A DNA stretch of 64,000 bases from an uncultured Paracoccus sp. (GCF_945915435.1 NZ_CAMEFG010000010.1:1-64000), one strand, 5' to 3'; positions 7,292 to 16,715 are shown, counted from the first letter of the stretch. The notes: a model not told the origin generated them from the letters alone. Program-made: numbers and translations.

Positions 7292-9306
7292 CACGAATCC
7301 TTGTTGAGGTGGATCATGGCACCGATCTGGTTCAGGCCCTCGGCGGTGAAGGCGATCGAGGCGCCGTTCGAATGGATCACGATATGATCGGCGGTGATCT
7401 CGATCCCGGAATTTTCGCCGACGCCCAGGAAGATGCGCTGGTCGGCGGTGATGTGGGTTTCCTCTACCGCGTGGGTGGTGACGTTGATGTCGGCCTCGAC
7501 GGTGAAATTGTTCTCGGTCTTGTTCGAGATGTCCTGCATGGCTTCCAGCGCGATCTTGCCGTCCTTGGCCTTCATCGCGATGTCGTCGTCGGCGTGATAG
7601 GTGATGTTGCCCGGACCCGCCTCGCCCGCAAGGGCGGTTTCGTTGATCGTGTTGGCGGTGCTCGAACGGTTCAGCGCCACGGTCTCGGTCAGGTTGCCCG
7701 ATTCGATGGCCTTGGTCTCGTCGCCCGTCGCCACGGTGATCGAGCGGTCGCCCCGGTTCACGCGCGTCGTCTCGTTGTCCTCGATGACGCGGTTCATGTC
7801 CTTTTCGGCGTGCAGGAAGATTTCCTCCATGCCCAGCTCGTCCTCAAACATCAATTCGTTGTTGCCGCCGCCGTTGTGGGACTTGGTCTTGAAACCGGAA
7901 CGGGTCTTGCTGGCCGGCAGGTCGTAGATATTGGCGTTCGAGGCGTTGACGACGCAGCCCGTCACCAGCGGCTTGTCGGGGTCGCCGTCGATGAAATCGA
8001 CGATCACCTCCATCCCGATGCGGGGGATGACGACCTGTCCCAGGCCCGCGCCCGCCCATTGCTGGCTGACCCGGCAACGCATGGAAATCGCGCCTTCCAG
8101 GTCCCAGTGGAACCGCACGAGGACGCGGCCGTATTCGTCGCAGTCGATCTCGCCCTCGCCCACGACCATCGCGGTCTGCGGGCCTTGCACGATGGGGGCG
8201 GGGGTCTTGCGCGGCGGCGCCAGCGGGGCCGAGGCGGGCATCAGCACGAAGCTGCCGCTGTAGGAATAGCCGTCGCTGATCGTCGCCCCCGAACCATAGC
8301 TTTCGGACACGAAGGTATGATGCGCGGCAAGGCAAAGCTGGCGCGGATCGCCGATGTTCTCGACCCCGTTCGCATCCAGTTCGACCACCATGCCCGCGCC
8401 AAGCGACACGCAATCGCCCACCGCCCGGTTGCGCCGGTCGCCGCCCTGGAACTGGTCGTTTCGGATGCGCGCGATGCGGCGGCCTTCCTCGCGGTCCAGG
8501 TAGGTGCCGGGGTATTCGTAGCTTTCAAGCTGGCCAAAGGCATATTTCGCATCCGCCACCTGTTCAGCCATCATGTCGGCGCGCGGGGTCTTGAAGTTGT
8601 AGTCGATCAGCCGGACCGCGCCCGTCTTGATCTTGCGCTCGGGTTCGAGGTCCCAGAAATGTTCGTCCTCGGGCTGGTGGTGGCCATCGACGGGCTTGAA
8701 GGCGCGCCGGGTGCCGGGGACGGTCTTGTGGTTGGTGTCGCTGTCGGTCAGAACCATCGTGTGGTTCCCCTCGGTATGCTCGAAATGATACGAGATCCCG
8801 AAGCGTTCCATCAGGCGGCTGGCGAATGCAAAGTCGCTTTCGCGGTATTGCACCGTATATTCCAGCACCGGATAGTCGCTGGCCAGCCGCAATTCCAGCG
8901 CGGGCGAACCGGCGCCGGAATAGGGGGCCAGCACCTCGCGGATGATCTGGTCCACGGTCTTGCCGTGAAAGATCTTCTGGTTGAAGCGCTGGTCGGCCAG
9001 CCAGAACCACGGACGCAGCGCAAGGTTGAAGCGATAGCCGTTCTCGCCCGCCCCCGCGTAGCGCACCCGCGTCACGATCCCGTCGAAATGCCGCGCGCCG
9101 TGGCGGGTCTGGACGATCACGGTCGCATGGGTGCCCAGAAGCTGGTCGAAATCGACCGAAGGGACGGGTGAGAGCGCCTCGACATCGTATTCAAAGGGCG
9201 CGTTCATGTAGTCGCTGCCGTAAAACCGCAGCAAGGCCAGGTTCTGGGGGCCAAGGACGGTGCTGAGCCGGCCAAGGCGCGCATCCTGCTTGAAAGGCAT
9301 GTTCAT
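7291..9306 (-). CDS. vgrG: Type VI secretion tip protein VgrG
   Basis: 671 residues arranged as a typical VgrG. A gp27-like N-terminal domain carries YVVQYRE-type features (VLEYTVQYRESDFAFASRLMER) around 150-170. A gp5-like OB-fold has the hallmark GRVLVRFHWD near 385 and QQWAGAGLGQVVIPRIGMEV near 410-430. It is followed by DFIDGDPDKPLVTG and a long beta-helical tail rich in T, N and D. It forms the puncturing tip that carries the PAAR-Rhs effector. It is the first gene of the vgrG-eagR-rhs-immunity operon. The N-terminal MNMPF start lacks a strong Shine-Dalgarno sequence, and the second ATG two codons in is an alternative. No tss genes are present nearby, so the secretion apparatus must be encoded elsewhere. 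Confidence 0.95.
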   Translation of the reverse strand: MNMPFKQDARLGRLSTVLGPQNLALLRFYGSDYMNAPFEYDVEALSPVPSVDFDQLLGTHATVIVQTRHGARHFDGIVTRVRYAGAGENGYRFNLALRPWFWLADQRFNQKIFHGKTVDQIIREVLAPYSGAGSPALELRLASDYPVLEYTVQYRESDFAFASRLMERFGISYHFEHTEGNHTMVLTDSDTNHKTVPGTRRAFKPVDGHHQPEDEHFWDLEPERKIKTGAVRLIDYNFKTPRADMMAEQVADAKYAFGQLESYEYPGTYLDREEGRRIARIRNDQFQGGDRRNRAVGDCVSLGAGMVVELDANGVENIGDPRQLCLAAHHTFVSESYGSGATISDGYSYSGSFVLMPASAPLAPPRKTPAPIVQGPQTAMVVGEGEIDCDEYGRVLVRFHWDLEGAISMRCRVSQQWAGAGLGQVVIPRIGMEVIVDFIDGDPDKPLVTGCVVNASNANIYDLPASKTRSGFKTKSHNGGGNNELMFEDELGMEEIFLHAEKDMNRVIEDNETTRVNRGDRSITVATGDETKAIESGNLTETVALNRSSTANTINETALAGEAGPGNITYHADDDIAMKAKDGKIALEAMQDISNKTENNFTVEADINVTTHAVEETHITADQRIFLGVGENSGIEITADHIVIHSNGASIAFTAEGLNQIGAMIHLNKDS

Positions 9307-9852
9307 GGTGGGGCGACCTTCCTGCGCGTGATCGGAGACCTGGAACGATTATCGCATTTTTACGGACTATTGGCACAAAATGGCAAGCCATGCGGAAAGG
9401 GTGGGCGATCCGCGAAAAGGCGGGCGACACCGCCCGCAGGTTGTCCGGGCGCGGCGGCTGTCGTGAAAAAGGCAGGACTGCGCAACCGGGAATTGAATGC
9501 GCGGACGTGGGTGATGCCGAGGCGCGACGGGGCAGGGGCGGTGATCACGAAAATTTTTGCGCAGCGTTGCCCGCCTGCCACAGATTTGGCAGGATGCCGG
9601 AAATCCAGGGTCCGGCGCGCGTCCTGCGGGTCGCGGGGTGCGGTTTTTTCAGGCCGGGTGCTTGAAACCGGATCGCCCTTCGCTAAGTTCTGATCTCGCG
9701 GGCCGGGCCCCTCTGGCGACAGGCGATCCACGCTTTTCGTGATGTCGGACCGCATCGGGTAACAGCGCCCGATGGCATGCCCGGTGTTTTTCGTTTCCGC
9801 GAAGCCTGCCCGGCCATGCCCTCTGGCGCCCATCGAAAGGACGACAGGGGAA
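9307..9852. other. 546-bp intergenic region between divergent vgrG and terC
   Basis: No credible gene is found on either strand: the open frames present have poor codon bias and no family resemblance. The stretch nearest vgrG (about 9340-9385) is AT-richer and probably contains the island promoter, but I cannot fix -35 and -10 boxes with confidence. The stretch nearest terC was checked for the manganese-sensing yybP-ykoY riboswitch often found before terC genes. No convincing core was seen. Confidence 0.5.
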
Positions 9853-10845
9853 ATGGACTTTCTCTTCTTGCTGTTTCTGGGCAAGCCGCTCTGGCTGTGG
9901 CTGACTTTCCTTGCGATCGTGCTGGTGCTGCTGGTGCTGGACCTTGGCGTGCTGAACAAGGGCGACCAGGAAATCGGGGTCGCGAAAAGCCTCAAGCTTT
10001 CGGCGTTCTACATCACCCTGGGCGTGCTGTTCGGCGGCTTCGTCTGGTGGCAGTTGGGCCTTGAGGCGGCGGGGCTATACCTGACCGCCTTCGTGGTCGA
10101 GAAATCGCTGGCGATGGACAATGTCTTCGTCATCGCGATGATCTTCGGCTTCTTCGCCATTCCGCGCAAATACCAGCACCGCGCACTGTTCTGGGGCATC
10201 CTTGGCGTGATCGTGCTGCGCGGGCTGATGATCGGCTTTGGCGCGGCGCTGGTGAACAACTATCACTGGGTGCTGTATGTCTTTGCGGCCTTCCTGGTCT
10301 TTACCGGCGCGAAGATGCTGCTGGCCAAGGACGATGAAGAGGTGGACATCGCGAACAACCCGCTGCTGAAGTTCCTGCGCCGCCGCCTGCGCGTCACCGA
10401 CGATCTGCGCGGGCATTCCTTCCTGGTGCGCGAACCGGACCCTGCGACCGGCAAGCTGCGCCTGTTCGCCACGCCGCTGCTGCTGGCGCTGGTGATGATC
10501 GAGATCGCGGATGTCATCTTTGCCGTCGATTCGGTGCCCGCGGTCTTTGCGATCACCTCGGACCCCTATATCGTCTATACCTCGAACATCTTCGCGATCC
10601 TGGGGTTGCGGGCGCTGTATTTCGCGCTGGCGGCGATCATCCACCGCTTCCACTACCTGAAATATGCGCTTGGCGTGCTGCTGATCTTCATCGGGTCCAA
10701 GGTCTTCGTCGCCGACCTGCTGGGGTGGGAGAAGTTTCCGGCCAGCATCTCGCTTGGCGTGACCTTCGCGATCCTGTCGGTCGGCGTGGCCTGGTCGCTG
10801 TGGAAGACGCGGGGCGACAAGGCGCCGGGCCGGATCGGGGGCTAG
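9853..10845 (+). CDS. TerC family integral membrane protein
   Basis: 330 residues with about eight or nine hydrophobic helices. The family-defining acidic residues in membrane segments are visible: the AMDNVFV motif (D89, N90) and EIADVIFAVDSVPA (E217, D220, D226). TerC/Alx proteins are linked to metal ion, especially manganese, efflux and to tellurite resistance. The ATG at 9853 is preferred over upstream starts because it follows an AGGGGAA Shine-Dalgarno and directly precedes the first membrane helix (MDFLFLLFLG). It is a single-gene unit ending at an intrinsic terminator. The specific substrate cannot be deduced from sequence. Confidence 0.9.
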   Translation: MDFLFLLFLGKPLWLWLTFLAIVLVLLVLDLGVLNKGDQEIGVAKSLKLSAFYITLGVLFGGFVWWQLGLEAAGLYLTAFVVEKSLAMDNVFVIAMIFGFFAIPRKYQHRALFWGILGVIVLRGLMIGFGAALVNNYHWVLYVFAAFLVFTGAKMLLAKDDEEVDIANNPLLKFLRRRLRVTDDLRGHSFLVREPDPATGKLRLFATPLLLALVMIEIADVIFAVDSVPAVFAITSDPYIVYTSNIFAILGLRALYFALAAIIHRFHYLKYALGVLLIFIGSKVFVADLLGWEKFPASISLGVTFAILSVGVAWSLWKTRGDKAPGRIGG

Positions 10846-10931
10846 CGCCGATTTCTGCGGCGCGGCGCGGATTGCGCGGTCGTGCCGTGGGTATTTGGGT
10901 GATGAAGAAAGGGGGCGGGTCGCCCGGCATG

Positions 10932-10962
10932 CCGTCGTCGGGTTTTTCCGGCGGCGGTTTTT
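10932..10962 (+). terminator. Intrinsic terminator after terC
   Basis: A 10-bp stem (CCGTCGTCGG with CCGGCGGCGG, two G-U pairs in RNA), a loop GTTTTT starting at 10942, then TTTTTA. It lies between convergent terC and the heme oxygenase gene and is properly oriented for terC. Confidence 0.65.
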
Positions 10963-11006
10963 ATCGGGGGAGTGCGTGCTGGCGGATGGCTGGCGTGGGG
11001 GCAGGA

Positions 11007-11597
11007 TCAGGCGCGGCAGCCGTCCACCAGCCCCTGCACGCGGGCGAAGGCGGCATTGGCGCCGGCGATCACGCGATCCTGCTGGGCGGGGGTCAGTTCG
11101 GCGGCGTTCAGCCCGTCCTTGAAACGGCGCCAATGGGCGGCGCGGCCTTCGGGCGCTTCGGCGAGGTGGCGGGCGCCGTGGGTTTCGGACAGGCCCATCT
11201 TGTGCGCGGCCTTGATCAGGAATGCCGCGCCGAGGTTCGAGCCTTCGACGACATAGAGCCAACCCAATGCCTCGGGCAGGTCGGTGCCCTGGGGCAGCGC
11301 CGATTGCGGCTGTGCGGGCAGGTTCGCGCCGAGGTCGGCGCCGTCCTGCGTCACCGCGGGCAGGCGGCAGAATTCGGCCAGGCCCGGGATCAGGGCTTGC
11401 AGGTCGGCGCGTTCGTAAAGCGGCGCGACATCGGCGTGCAGCGCATGCTGGATGCGCAGGAAGGTGGTGTAGTTCGCGACGTCCCGGAAGGGTTCGAGCT
11501 GCATGATCGAGCTGTCCAGCACCTCATGCGTGCTGCGCGTCGCGTGTTTGAGCCGGTCCGACAGCGCGGGGGCGGTCGTGGTTTCGGTTTGCGTCAT
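11007..11597 (-). CDS. Biliverdin-producing heme oxygenase
   Basis: 196 residues beginning MTQTETTTAPALSDRLKHAT. The helix LKHATRSTHEVLDSS carries the proximal heme-ligating histidine (H24), and GWLYVVEGSNLGAAFL is the typical distal-helix region near residue 120. Heme oxygenases open heme to biliverdin, iron and carbon monoxide. In alphaproteobacteria the small members either supply chromophore to bacteriophytochromes or release iron. No phytochrome or TonB-dependent heme uptake gene is in this window, so the role is undecided. It follows dinB by 71 bp on the same strand. An open frame continues upstream of this start but loses all similarity there. Confidence 0.85.
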   Translation of the reverse strand: MTQTETTTAPALSDRLKHATRSTHEVLDSSIMQLEPFRDVANYTTFLRIQHALHADVAPLYERADLQALIPGLAEFCRLPAVTQDGADLGANLPAQPQSALPQGTDLPEALGWLYVVEGSNLGAAFLIKAAHKMGLSETHGARHLAEAPEGRAAHWRRFKDGLNAAELTPAQQDRVIAGANAAFARVQGLVDGCRA

Positions 11598-11668
11598 GGG
11601 CGGCCTTTTGGGGTTGGGGCAGGGTGTCCACCTTGCCCGCCGTGCCTGGCCTGCGCAAGCCGGTCCGG

Positions 11669-12742
11669 CTAGAGGCGCAGTTGCAATTGTTCGGGATGGC
11701 TTGTGTCGTTTTCGGGCGCCTCTTGCAGCGAGGACAGGGTGACTCCCAGCAGCCGCACCCCCTTGGCCGTGGGAAACAGCGGCAGCAGCAGCGCCAGTGT
11801 CAGCGCGGCCATCTCGTCCCGGCTGCGCAGGGGGTCGGGGGTGGTGCGGCGGCGGGTGACCTGCTGGAAGTCGGCGTATTTCACTTTGATGGTGACGGTG
11901 CGCGCCGACAGCCCCCTGCCCCGGCATTGCTGCCAGACCCGGTCCACAAGCGGCAGGATCTCGTCCCGCGCCTGCCCGGGCTGGTGGATGTCGGTGGCGA
12001 AGGTGTCCTCGGTCCCGATGGATTTGCGGGGGCGGTGCGGCTCGACCGGGCGGTTGTCGATGCCCTGCGCGATCTGGTGATACCAGTTGCCCGCCTTGCC
12101 GAAATGCTGGCGCAGGAACTCGGGCGTTCTGGCGCGCAGGTCGGCGCCGGTCAGGATGCCCAGCCGTTCCATCCGCGCGGCGGTGGCCGGGCCGATGCCG
12201 TGGAACCTGCCGATCGCCAGCCGGGCGACGAAGCCGGGGCCTTGCGCGGGGGTGATGACGGCCTGCCCGTCGGGCTTGTTCAGGTCGCTTGCCATCTTGG
12301 CCAGGAACTTGTTGTAGGAGACCCCCGCGCTGGCCGTCAGCCCGGTTTCCGCCCTGATCCGGTCGCGGATCGCCCGCGCGACCAGCGTGGCCGAGGGGAT
12401 GGCCTGCCTGTTCACCGTCACGTCCAGATAGGCCTCGTCCAGCGAAAGCGGCTCGATCAGGTCGGTATGTTCGGCGAAGATCCGGCGGATCTGGGCGGAA
12501 ACGGCGCGGTAGACCTCGAACCGGGGGCGGACGAAGATCAGTTGCGGGCAGCGCCGCTTCGCCGTGACCGAGGGCATGGCCGAGCGGACGCCGAAGACCC
12601 GCGCCTCGTAGCTGGCGGCGGCGACCACGCCGCGCGCCGCCGCGCCGCCCACCGCCAGCGGCTTGCCGCGCAGTTCGGGATTGTCGCGCTGCTCGACCGA
12701 GGCATAGAAGGCGTCCATGTCCACATGGATGATCTTGCGCAT
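11669..12742 (-). CDS. dinB: DNA polymerase IV (Y-family translesion polymerase)
   Basis: 357 residues starting MRKIIHVDMDAFYASVEQ, which holds the first catalytic aspartates (D8 and D10 region). The second catalytic site is PLSLDEAYLDV near residue 100. Helix-hairpin-helix residues (GRFHGIGPATAARMERLG) follow near 180. The C-terminus ends QLQLRL, resembling a beta-clamp binding motif. It performs mutagenic bypass synthesis across damaged bases. ATGs at 12757 and 12778 are alternative starts but add non-conserved residues. 12742 is chosen because it aligns with the family start and has an AAGG element a few bases upstream. No LexA box was identified upstream. Confidence 0.92.
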   Translation of the reverse strand: MRKIIHVDMDAFYASVEQRDNPELRGKPLAVGGAAARGVVAAASYEARVFGVRSAMPSVTAKRRCPQLIFVRPRFEVYRAVSAQIRRIFAEHTDLIEPLSLDEAYLDVTVNRQAIPSATLVARAIRDRIRAETGLTASAGVSYNKFLAKMASDLNKPDGQAVITPAQGPGFVARLAIGRFHGIGPATAARMERLGILTGADLRARTPEFLRQHFGKAGNWYHQIAQGIDNRPVEPHRPRKSIGTEDTFATDIHQPGQARDEILPLVDRVWQQCRGRGLSARTVTIKVKYADFQQVTRRRTTPDPLRSRDEMAALTLALLLPLFPTAKGVRLLGVTLSSLQEAPENDTSHPEQLQLRL

Positions 12743-12811
12743 GTCGCCTTGCGTCATCTCGTGTCCGTCCAGCCGCATATGGGGCCAAGCGTGCAGATAT
12801 GGCGCGGCTTT

Positions 12812-13741
12812 TCAAGATGGCGCGGCGGGGGCGAAGACGGTCGCCTCGCAGATCCGCAGGAAGCGCGTCGCGGCATGGGACAGCGCCCGCCGCGCGGGCC
12901 GGATCAGCGAGATGCGGCGTTCCAGCGACAGGTCCGCCAGCGGCAGGAAGGCGATGCGGGGGTCGTCGAACAGCAGCACCGCCTTGCGCGGCAGCAGGCC
13001 GATCCCGATGCCCGAGCGGATCAGGCAAAGCTGGCCAAAGGTGGATTGCACCCGCAGGGGGCCGGATTTCAGCGCCTCGGGCAGGCCGGGATGGGCGGCC
13101 AGCAGCCGCGCGGTGCCGGTGCCCTTGTCCAGATGCACCAGTTGGGCGGGGTCGATCTGGTCCAGCCGGGGCGGGTGGCCCAGGCGGGTCAGGGGGTGAT
13201 CCGCGGGGGTGGCAAGGCCGAAGGGGTCGCGTTCGATCTCGTGCAGGTCCAGCAGGGCAGAGGCGCCGGAATAGCCCGCGATGGCCAGGTCCAGCGTGCC
13301 GTCGGCGACCTTTGCGGCCAGTTCGTCCGCCGGGCCGTCGTGCAGCACCAGCCCGACCCCCGGATGGCTGGCCCGGAAGCGCCGCAGCGCGGGCGCCAGC
13401 ACCCCCGCGACCGCCGAGGGCGAGGCGCCCAGCATCAGCCGCCCTTGCCGCAGGCCCGCGCTGTCGTGCAGCCGGGCAAGGGCATGGTCCAGCGCCTGGA
13501 TGGCGGGGCGGGTTTCGTCGATCAGCGCCAGCCCCTCGGGGGTCGGCTGCGGCGGGCGCATCCGGCGGTCGAACAGGGCAAGGCCCGCGCTTTCCTCGAG
13601 CTGGCGCACGGTTTCCGTCAGGGCCGAGGGCACGACGCCAAGCCGGTCCGCCGCGCGCACGAAGGAGCCTTCGTCGCGGATCGCATGCAGCGCGCGCAGG
13701 TGGCGCAGGTTGATATTCGTATTTTGCGAATTCATCTTCAT
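12812..13741 (-). CDS. LysR family transcriptional regulator
   Basis: 309 residues. The N-terminal winged helix-turn-helix is at about 12-70 (LRHLRALHAIRDEGSFVRAA followed by QLEESAGLALFDR), followed by a two-lobed periplasmic-binding-like effector domain. It is transcribed away from the FAD/Fe-S oxidoreductase gene, with only 64 bp between the start codons. That is the classic LysR layout, so it very likely controls that gene and itself. The inducing ligand is unknown. A hydroxy acid used by the neighbour is a reasonable guess. Confidence 0.9.
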   Translation of the reverse strand: MKMNSQNTNINLRHLRALHAIRDEGSFVRAADRLGVVPSALTETVRQLEESAGLALFDRRMRPPQPTPEGLALIDETRPAIQALDHALARLHDSAGLRQGRLMLGASPSAVAGVLAPALRRFRASHPGVGLVLHDGPADELAAKVADGTLDLAIAGYSGASALLDLHEIERDPFGLATPADHPLTRLGHPPRLDQIDPAQLVHLDKGTGTARLLAAHPGLPEALKSGPLRVQSTFGQLCLIRSGIGIGLLPRKAVLLFDDPRIAFLPLADLSLERRISLIRPARRALSHAATRFLRICEATVFAPAAPS

Positions 13742-13772
13742 TTCATTCTATTTTTACGAATCCGAAATTCGT
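13715..13772. promoter_or_regulatory. Two inverted repeats, candidate LysR operators
   Basis: ACGAAT-CCGAA-ATTCGT at 13756-13772 is a perfect 6-bp inverted repeat in the shared promoter region. A related ATTCG-TATTTTG-CGAAT lies at 13715-13731 inside the first codons of the regulator gene. Spacing and dyad symmetry suit the two-site binding of a LysR tetramer. Binding is inferred. Confidence 0.5.
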
Positions 13773-13805
13773 GGTTCAAGGGGAAAAACCTGTCCGGGAA
13801 ACGCC

Positions 13806-16631
13806 ATGTCTGACAGCCAGCCCCTTGCCCTGCTGAAGGACGCCCTGCGCGCGCAGGGGTTTCGCGGGGAAATCCAGGCCGACAGCGCCCTGCGCGCGGC
13901 CATGTCCACCGACAACTCGGTCTATCAGATCTGGCCCGACGTGATCGCGGCGCCCCGGCACGCCTTGGACGTGGTGCGGGTGCTGCGCGCGCTGAAAGAC
14001 CCTGCCTTCGCCGATGTCGCGCTGACCCCGCGCGGCGGCGGCACCGGCACCAATGGGCAGAGCCTGAACCGGGGCCTGATCCTGGACATGCGCCGCCATA
14101 TGAACCGCGTGCTGCATATAGATCCGGTCGAGGGCTGGGCCGATGTCGAGCCTGGCGTCGTGCTGGATGCGCTCAACGACGAATTGCGCCCGCACGGGTG
14201 GTTCTTCGCGCCCGAGACCTCGACCGCGACCCGCTGCACGATCGGGGGGATGGTTTCGACGGATGCCTCGGGCAAGGGGTCGCGGATCTACGGCAAGACC
14301 TCGGACAACATCCTGGGGCTGGAGATCGCCCGGCCCGAGGGGCTGCTGTCCAGCATGGATCCCGTGCCCGGTTGGGGGCGCGCCATGCTTGCGCGGGCCG
14401 AGGCGGGCGCGCGGCAGGGCAGGGCGGCGCTGGTCGCCGCCACGCCGCGCCTGAACCGGCGCTTTACCGGCTACGATCTGGAACGCGCCTGTCCCGAAGG
14501 CGGCGGCTTTGAGTGGTGGCGGCTGTTTCCGGGGGCCGAGGGCACGCTTGGCCCGATCACCCGCATCCGCGTCGCGCTGCGCCGCATCCCGCCGGAAAAG
14601 CGCCTGATCGTCGCGGGATTCGCCGGTTTCCGCGATGCGCTGGCCGCCGGCGCCCCGCTGCTGGACGACGATCCTACCGCCATCGAGGTGATGGACGAAT
14701 GGGTCCAGCGCATCGCGCAAGAGGCGGGCATCCTGACCCGCCTGCCCGAGGTGCTGCGCCCCCAAGGCCCGGTCGCCTATGTCTTTATCGAGTTCAACGG
14801 CCATGACGGCGCCGAAATGGAAAGCCGCATCGCTGCCTGCATGGCCCGCCTGCGCCGCCTGCCGGGGCTGATTGCCCTTCACCACACCCGCGAGGCCGCC
14901 GAGATCCGCGAGCTGTGGGCGATCCGTTCCGCCGGGGTCGGGCTGCTGGGCAAGGTGGACGGCCCAAGCCGCCCCGTCGCCTTTGTCGAGGACTGCGTGG
15001 TTCCCCCCGAAAACCTGCCCGCCTTCGTGGACGATTTCCTGGACGTGCTGCGCGCAAACGGCCTGGGGTTCGGCATCCACGGCCATGTCGATGTCGGCTG
15101 CCTGCATATCCGCCCGGCGCTGAACATCGACGAGGGCGCGGACCGCGACAAGCTGGTGGCGGTTTCGGACGCGGTCTTTGCGCTGACCCGCAAGCATGGC
15201 GGCATCTTCTGGGGCGAACATGGCAAGGGGGTGCGCGGTGCCTATCTGCCCGAATGGCTGGGACCGCGGGCCTATGGCGGGTTGCAGGCGGTCAAGCGGG
15301 CCTTCGACCCCGACGAACGCTTCAACCCCGGCAAGCTGGTCGCGCTGGCGCGCCCGCTGATGGGGATCGCGACGACGCCCTTTCGCCCCTTCAACCCGGC
15401 CCCCGGCGATGCGCTGGAAAAGGCGTTTCGCTGCAACGGCAACGCGCAATGCCTTGGCTATCAGGCGACGGTGCCGATGTGCCCGTCCTTCAAGGCGACG
15501 GGGGACCTGCGCCACTCGCCCAAGGGCCGCGCCGATGCGCTAAGGGCGTGGAAGCTGGCCCGCGAAGGCGGCCCGCCCGTCGATGAGGCCGACCTGATGG
15601 CGGCGCTGGACACCTGCCTGGGCTGCAAGGCCTGTGCGACAAGCTGCCCGGTGCAGGTCGATATCCCGACGATGCGCGCGGCCTTCTACGCCGACCACTA
15701 CAGCCGCAAGCGGCGCCCCCTGCCGGATCGGCTGGTGCTGCTGGCCGAGCGTTTCAGCCCCCTGGCCCTGCGCCTGTCGCCACTGTTGCGCCCGCTGTGG
15801 CCCATTGCCCGACGCGTGGCCGAGCATGCGCTGCGCAGCGTCGATCTGCCCGAAAGGCTGGCCGTGCCCGTCCCGGCGCGGCACCGCCTGACGGAAAGGG
15901 GGCTGCGCAAGCCCTTGCCGCCCGATGCGGTCCTGCTGTTTCAGGACTGGTTCACCGCGCTTTTCGACGGGCAGGTCGCGCGCGACGCCATCGACGGGCT
16001 GACCGCCCTTGGCTATCGCCCGATGCTGGTCGGGATGCGCCCGGCGGGCAAGGCTGCCCATGACATGGGCGCTGCCGGTTTCCGCCCGCTGGCCGCGCGG
16101 CTGTCCCGGCTGCTGTGCCTGGCCGAAGGCACGGGGGCGCCCCTGATCGGGCTGGACCCCGCCTTCGTGATGATGCTGCGGCAGGATTATCCCAAGGCGG
16201 GGCCCAAGGCCGGGCTGGCCCCGCCCCGTCTGCTGTTGCCGCAAGAGTTCCTGGCAGAGCAGATCGCGCAGGGCCGCGCGCTGCCCCGTGCCGCGGCGGG
16301 GACCGGGTTGCGGATCATGTCCCATTGCACCGAAGCCGCCGCCCTGCCCCAGGCCGGGGCGATGTGGCGGCAGGTCTTTGCCGCGATCGGGATCAACGCC
16401 ATGCCGCAACCCGCGGGTTGCTGCGGCATGGCGGGGCTGTTCGGCCATCGGCAGCGCCACCAGCACATGTCCTTGCGGCTTTACGATGCAAGCTGGCGTC
16501 AGCCGGTCGAGGACGCGATTCCCCTTGCCGCCACCGGCTTTTCCTGCCGCTGCCAGGCTGGGCGGCTCAGCGGCAAGGCGCTGCGCCATCCCCTTGGGCT
16601 GATCGCGGATGCGCTGCGCGGAGCGGGCTGA
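13806..16631 (+). CDS. FAD-binding oxidase/Fe-S protein, YdiJ/D-lactate dehydrogenase-like
   Basis: 941 residues combining an FAD-binding type 4 oxidase domain (TPRGGGTGTNGQSLNRG near 77-94, then GHVDVGCLHIRP near 425) with a ferredoxin-type region (TCLGCKACATSCPVQVDIP near 604) and a C-terminal CCG-type domain (PAGCCGMAGLFGH near 872). This architecture is shared by YdiJ and related D-2-hydroxyacid (lactate, 2-hydroxyglutarate) dehydrogenases that pass electrons to quinones or a flavoprotein. The first cysteine cluster (CNGNAQC...MCPS) is spaced differently from a canonical 4Fe-4S motif. The start at 13806 follows GGGAAA. An open frame runs further upstream but through the regulator's antisense. 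Substrate unknown. Confidence 0.85.
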   Translation: MSDSQPLALLKDALRAQGFRGEIQADSALRAAMSTDNSVYQIWPDVIAAPRHALDVVRVLRALKDPAFADVALTPRGGGTGTNGQSLNRGLILDMRRHMNRVLHIDPVEGWADVEPGVVLDALNDELRPHGWFFAPETSTATRCTIGGMVSTDASGKGSRIYGKTSDNILGLEIARPEGLLSSMDPVPGWGRAMLARAEAGARQGRAALVAATPRLNRRFTGYDLERACPEGGGFEWWRLFPGAEGTLGPITRIRVALRRIPPEKRLIVAGFAGFRDALAAGAPLLDDDPTAIEVMDEWVQRIAQEAGILTRLPEVLRPQGPVAYVFIEFNGHDGAEMESRIAACMARLRRLPGLIALHHTREAAEIRELWAIRSAGVGLLGKVDGPSRPVAFVEDCVVPPENLPAFVDDFLDVLRANGLGFGIHGHVDVGCLHIRPALNIDEGADRDKLVAVSDAVFALTRKHGGIFWGEHGKGVRGAYLPEWLGPRAYGGLQAVKRAFDPDERFNPGKLVALARPLMGIATTPFRPFNPAPGDALEKAFRCNGNAQCLGYQATVPMCPSFKATGDLRHSPKGRADALRAWKLAREGGPPVDEADLMAALDTCLGCKACATSCPVQVDIPTMRAAFYADHYSRKRRPLPDRLVLLAERFSPLALRLSPLLRPLWPIARRVAEHALRSVDLPERLAVPVPARHRLTERGLRKPLPPDAVLLFQDWFTALFDGQVARDAIDGLTALGYRPMLVGMRPAGKAAHDMGAAGFRPLAARLSRLLCLAEGTGAPLIGLDPAFVMMLRQDYPKAGPKAGLAPPRLLLPQEFLAEQIAQGRALPRAAAGTGLRIMSHCTEAAALPQAGAMWRQVFAAIGINAMPQPAGCCGMAGLFGHRQRHQHMSLRLYDASWRQPVEDAIPLAATGFSCRCQAGRLSGKALRHPLGLIADALRGAG

Positions 16632-16715
16632 GGGCCGGGTTCGCGCTATCCTTGCGGCCCGGCATGTAGTAGACTGGACAGGCGCGCGAATGCCAGCCTG
16701 GGCAGGTGTCTGGTC

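Noticed and set aside
9680..9852. Possible yybP-ykoY manganese riboswitch before terC
   Set aside because: The conserved GGGGAGUA-type core and partner loop could not be found.
11598..13028. Upstream continuation of the heme oxygenase frame to a 673-residue protein
   Set aside because: The extra part lies over dinB and part of the LysR gene in another frame and has low-complexity shadow composition. The oxygenase has a clear start at 11597.
13281..13805. Upstream continuation of the FAD/Fe-S oxidoreductase frame
   Set aside because: It runs antisense to the LysR regulator gene and has no similarity to the family. The ATG at 13806 matches the expected N-terminus.
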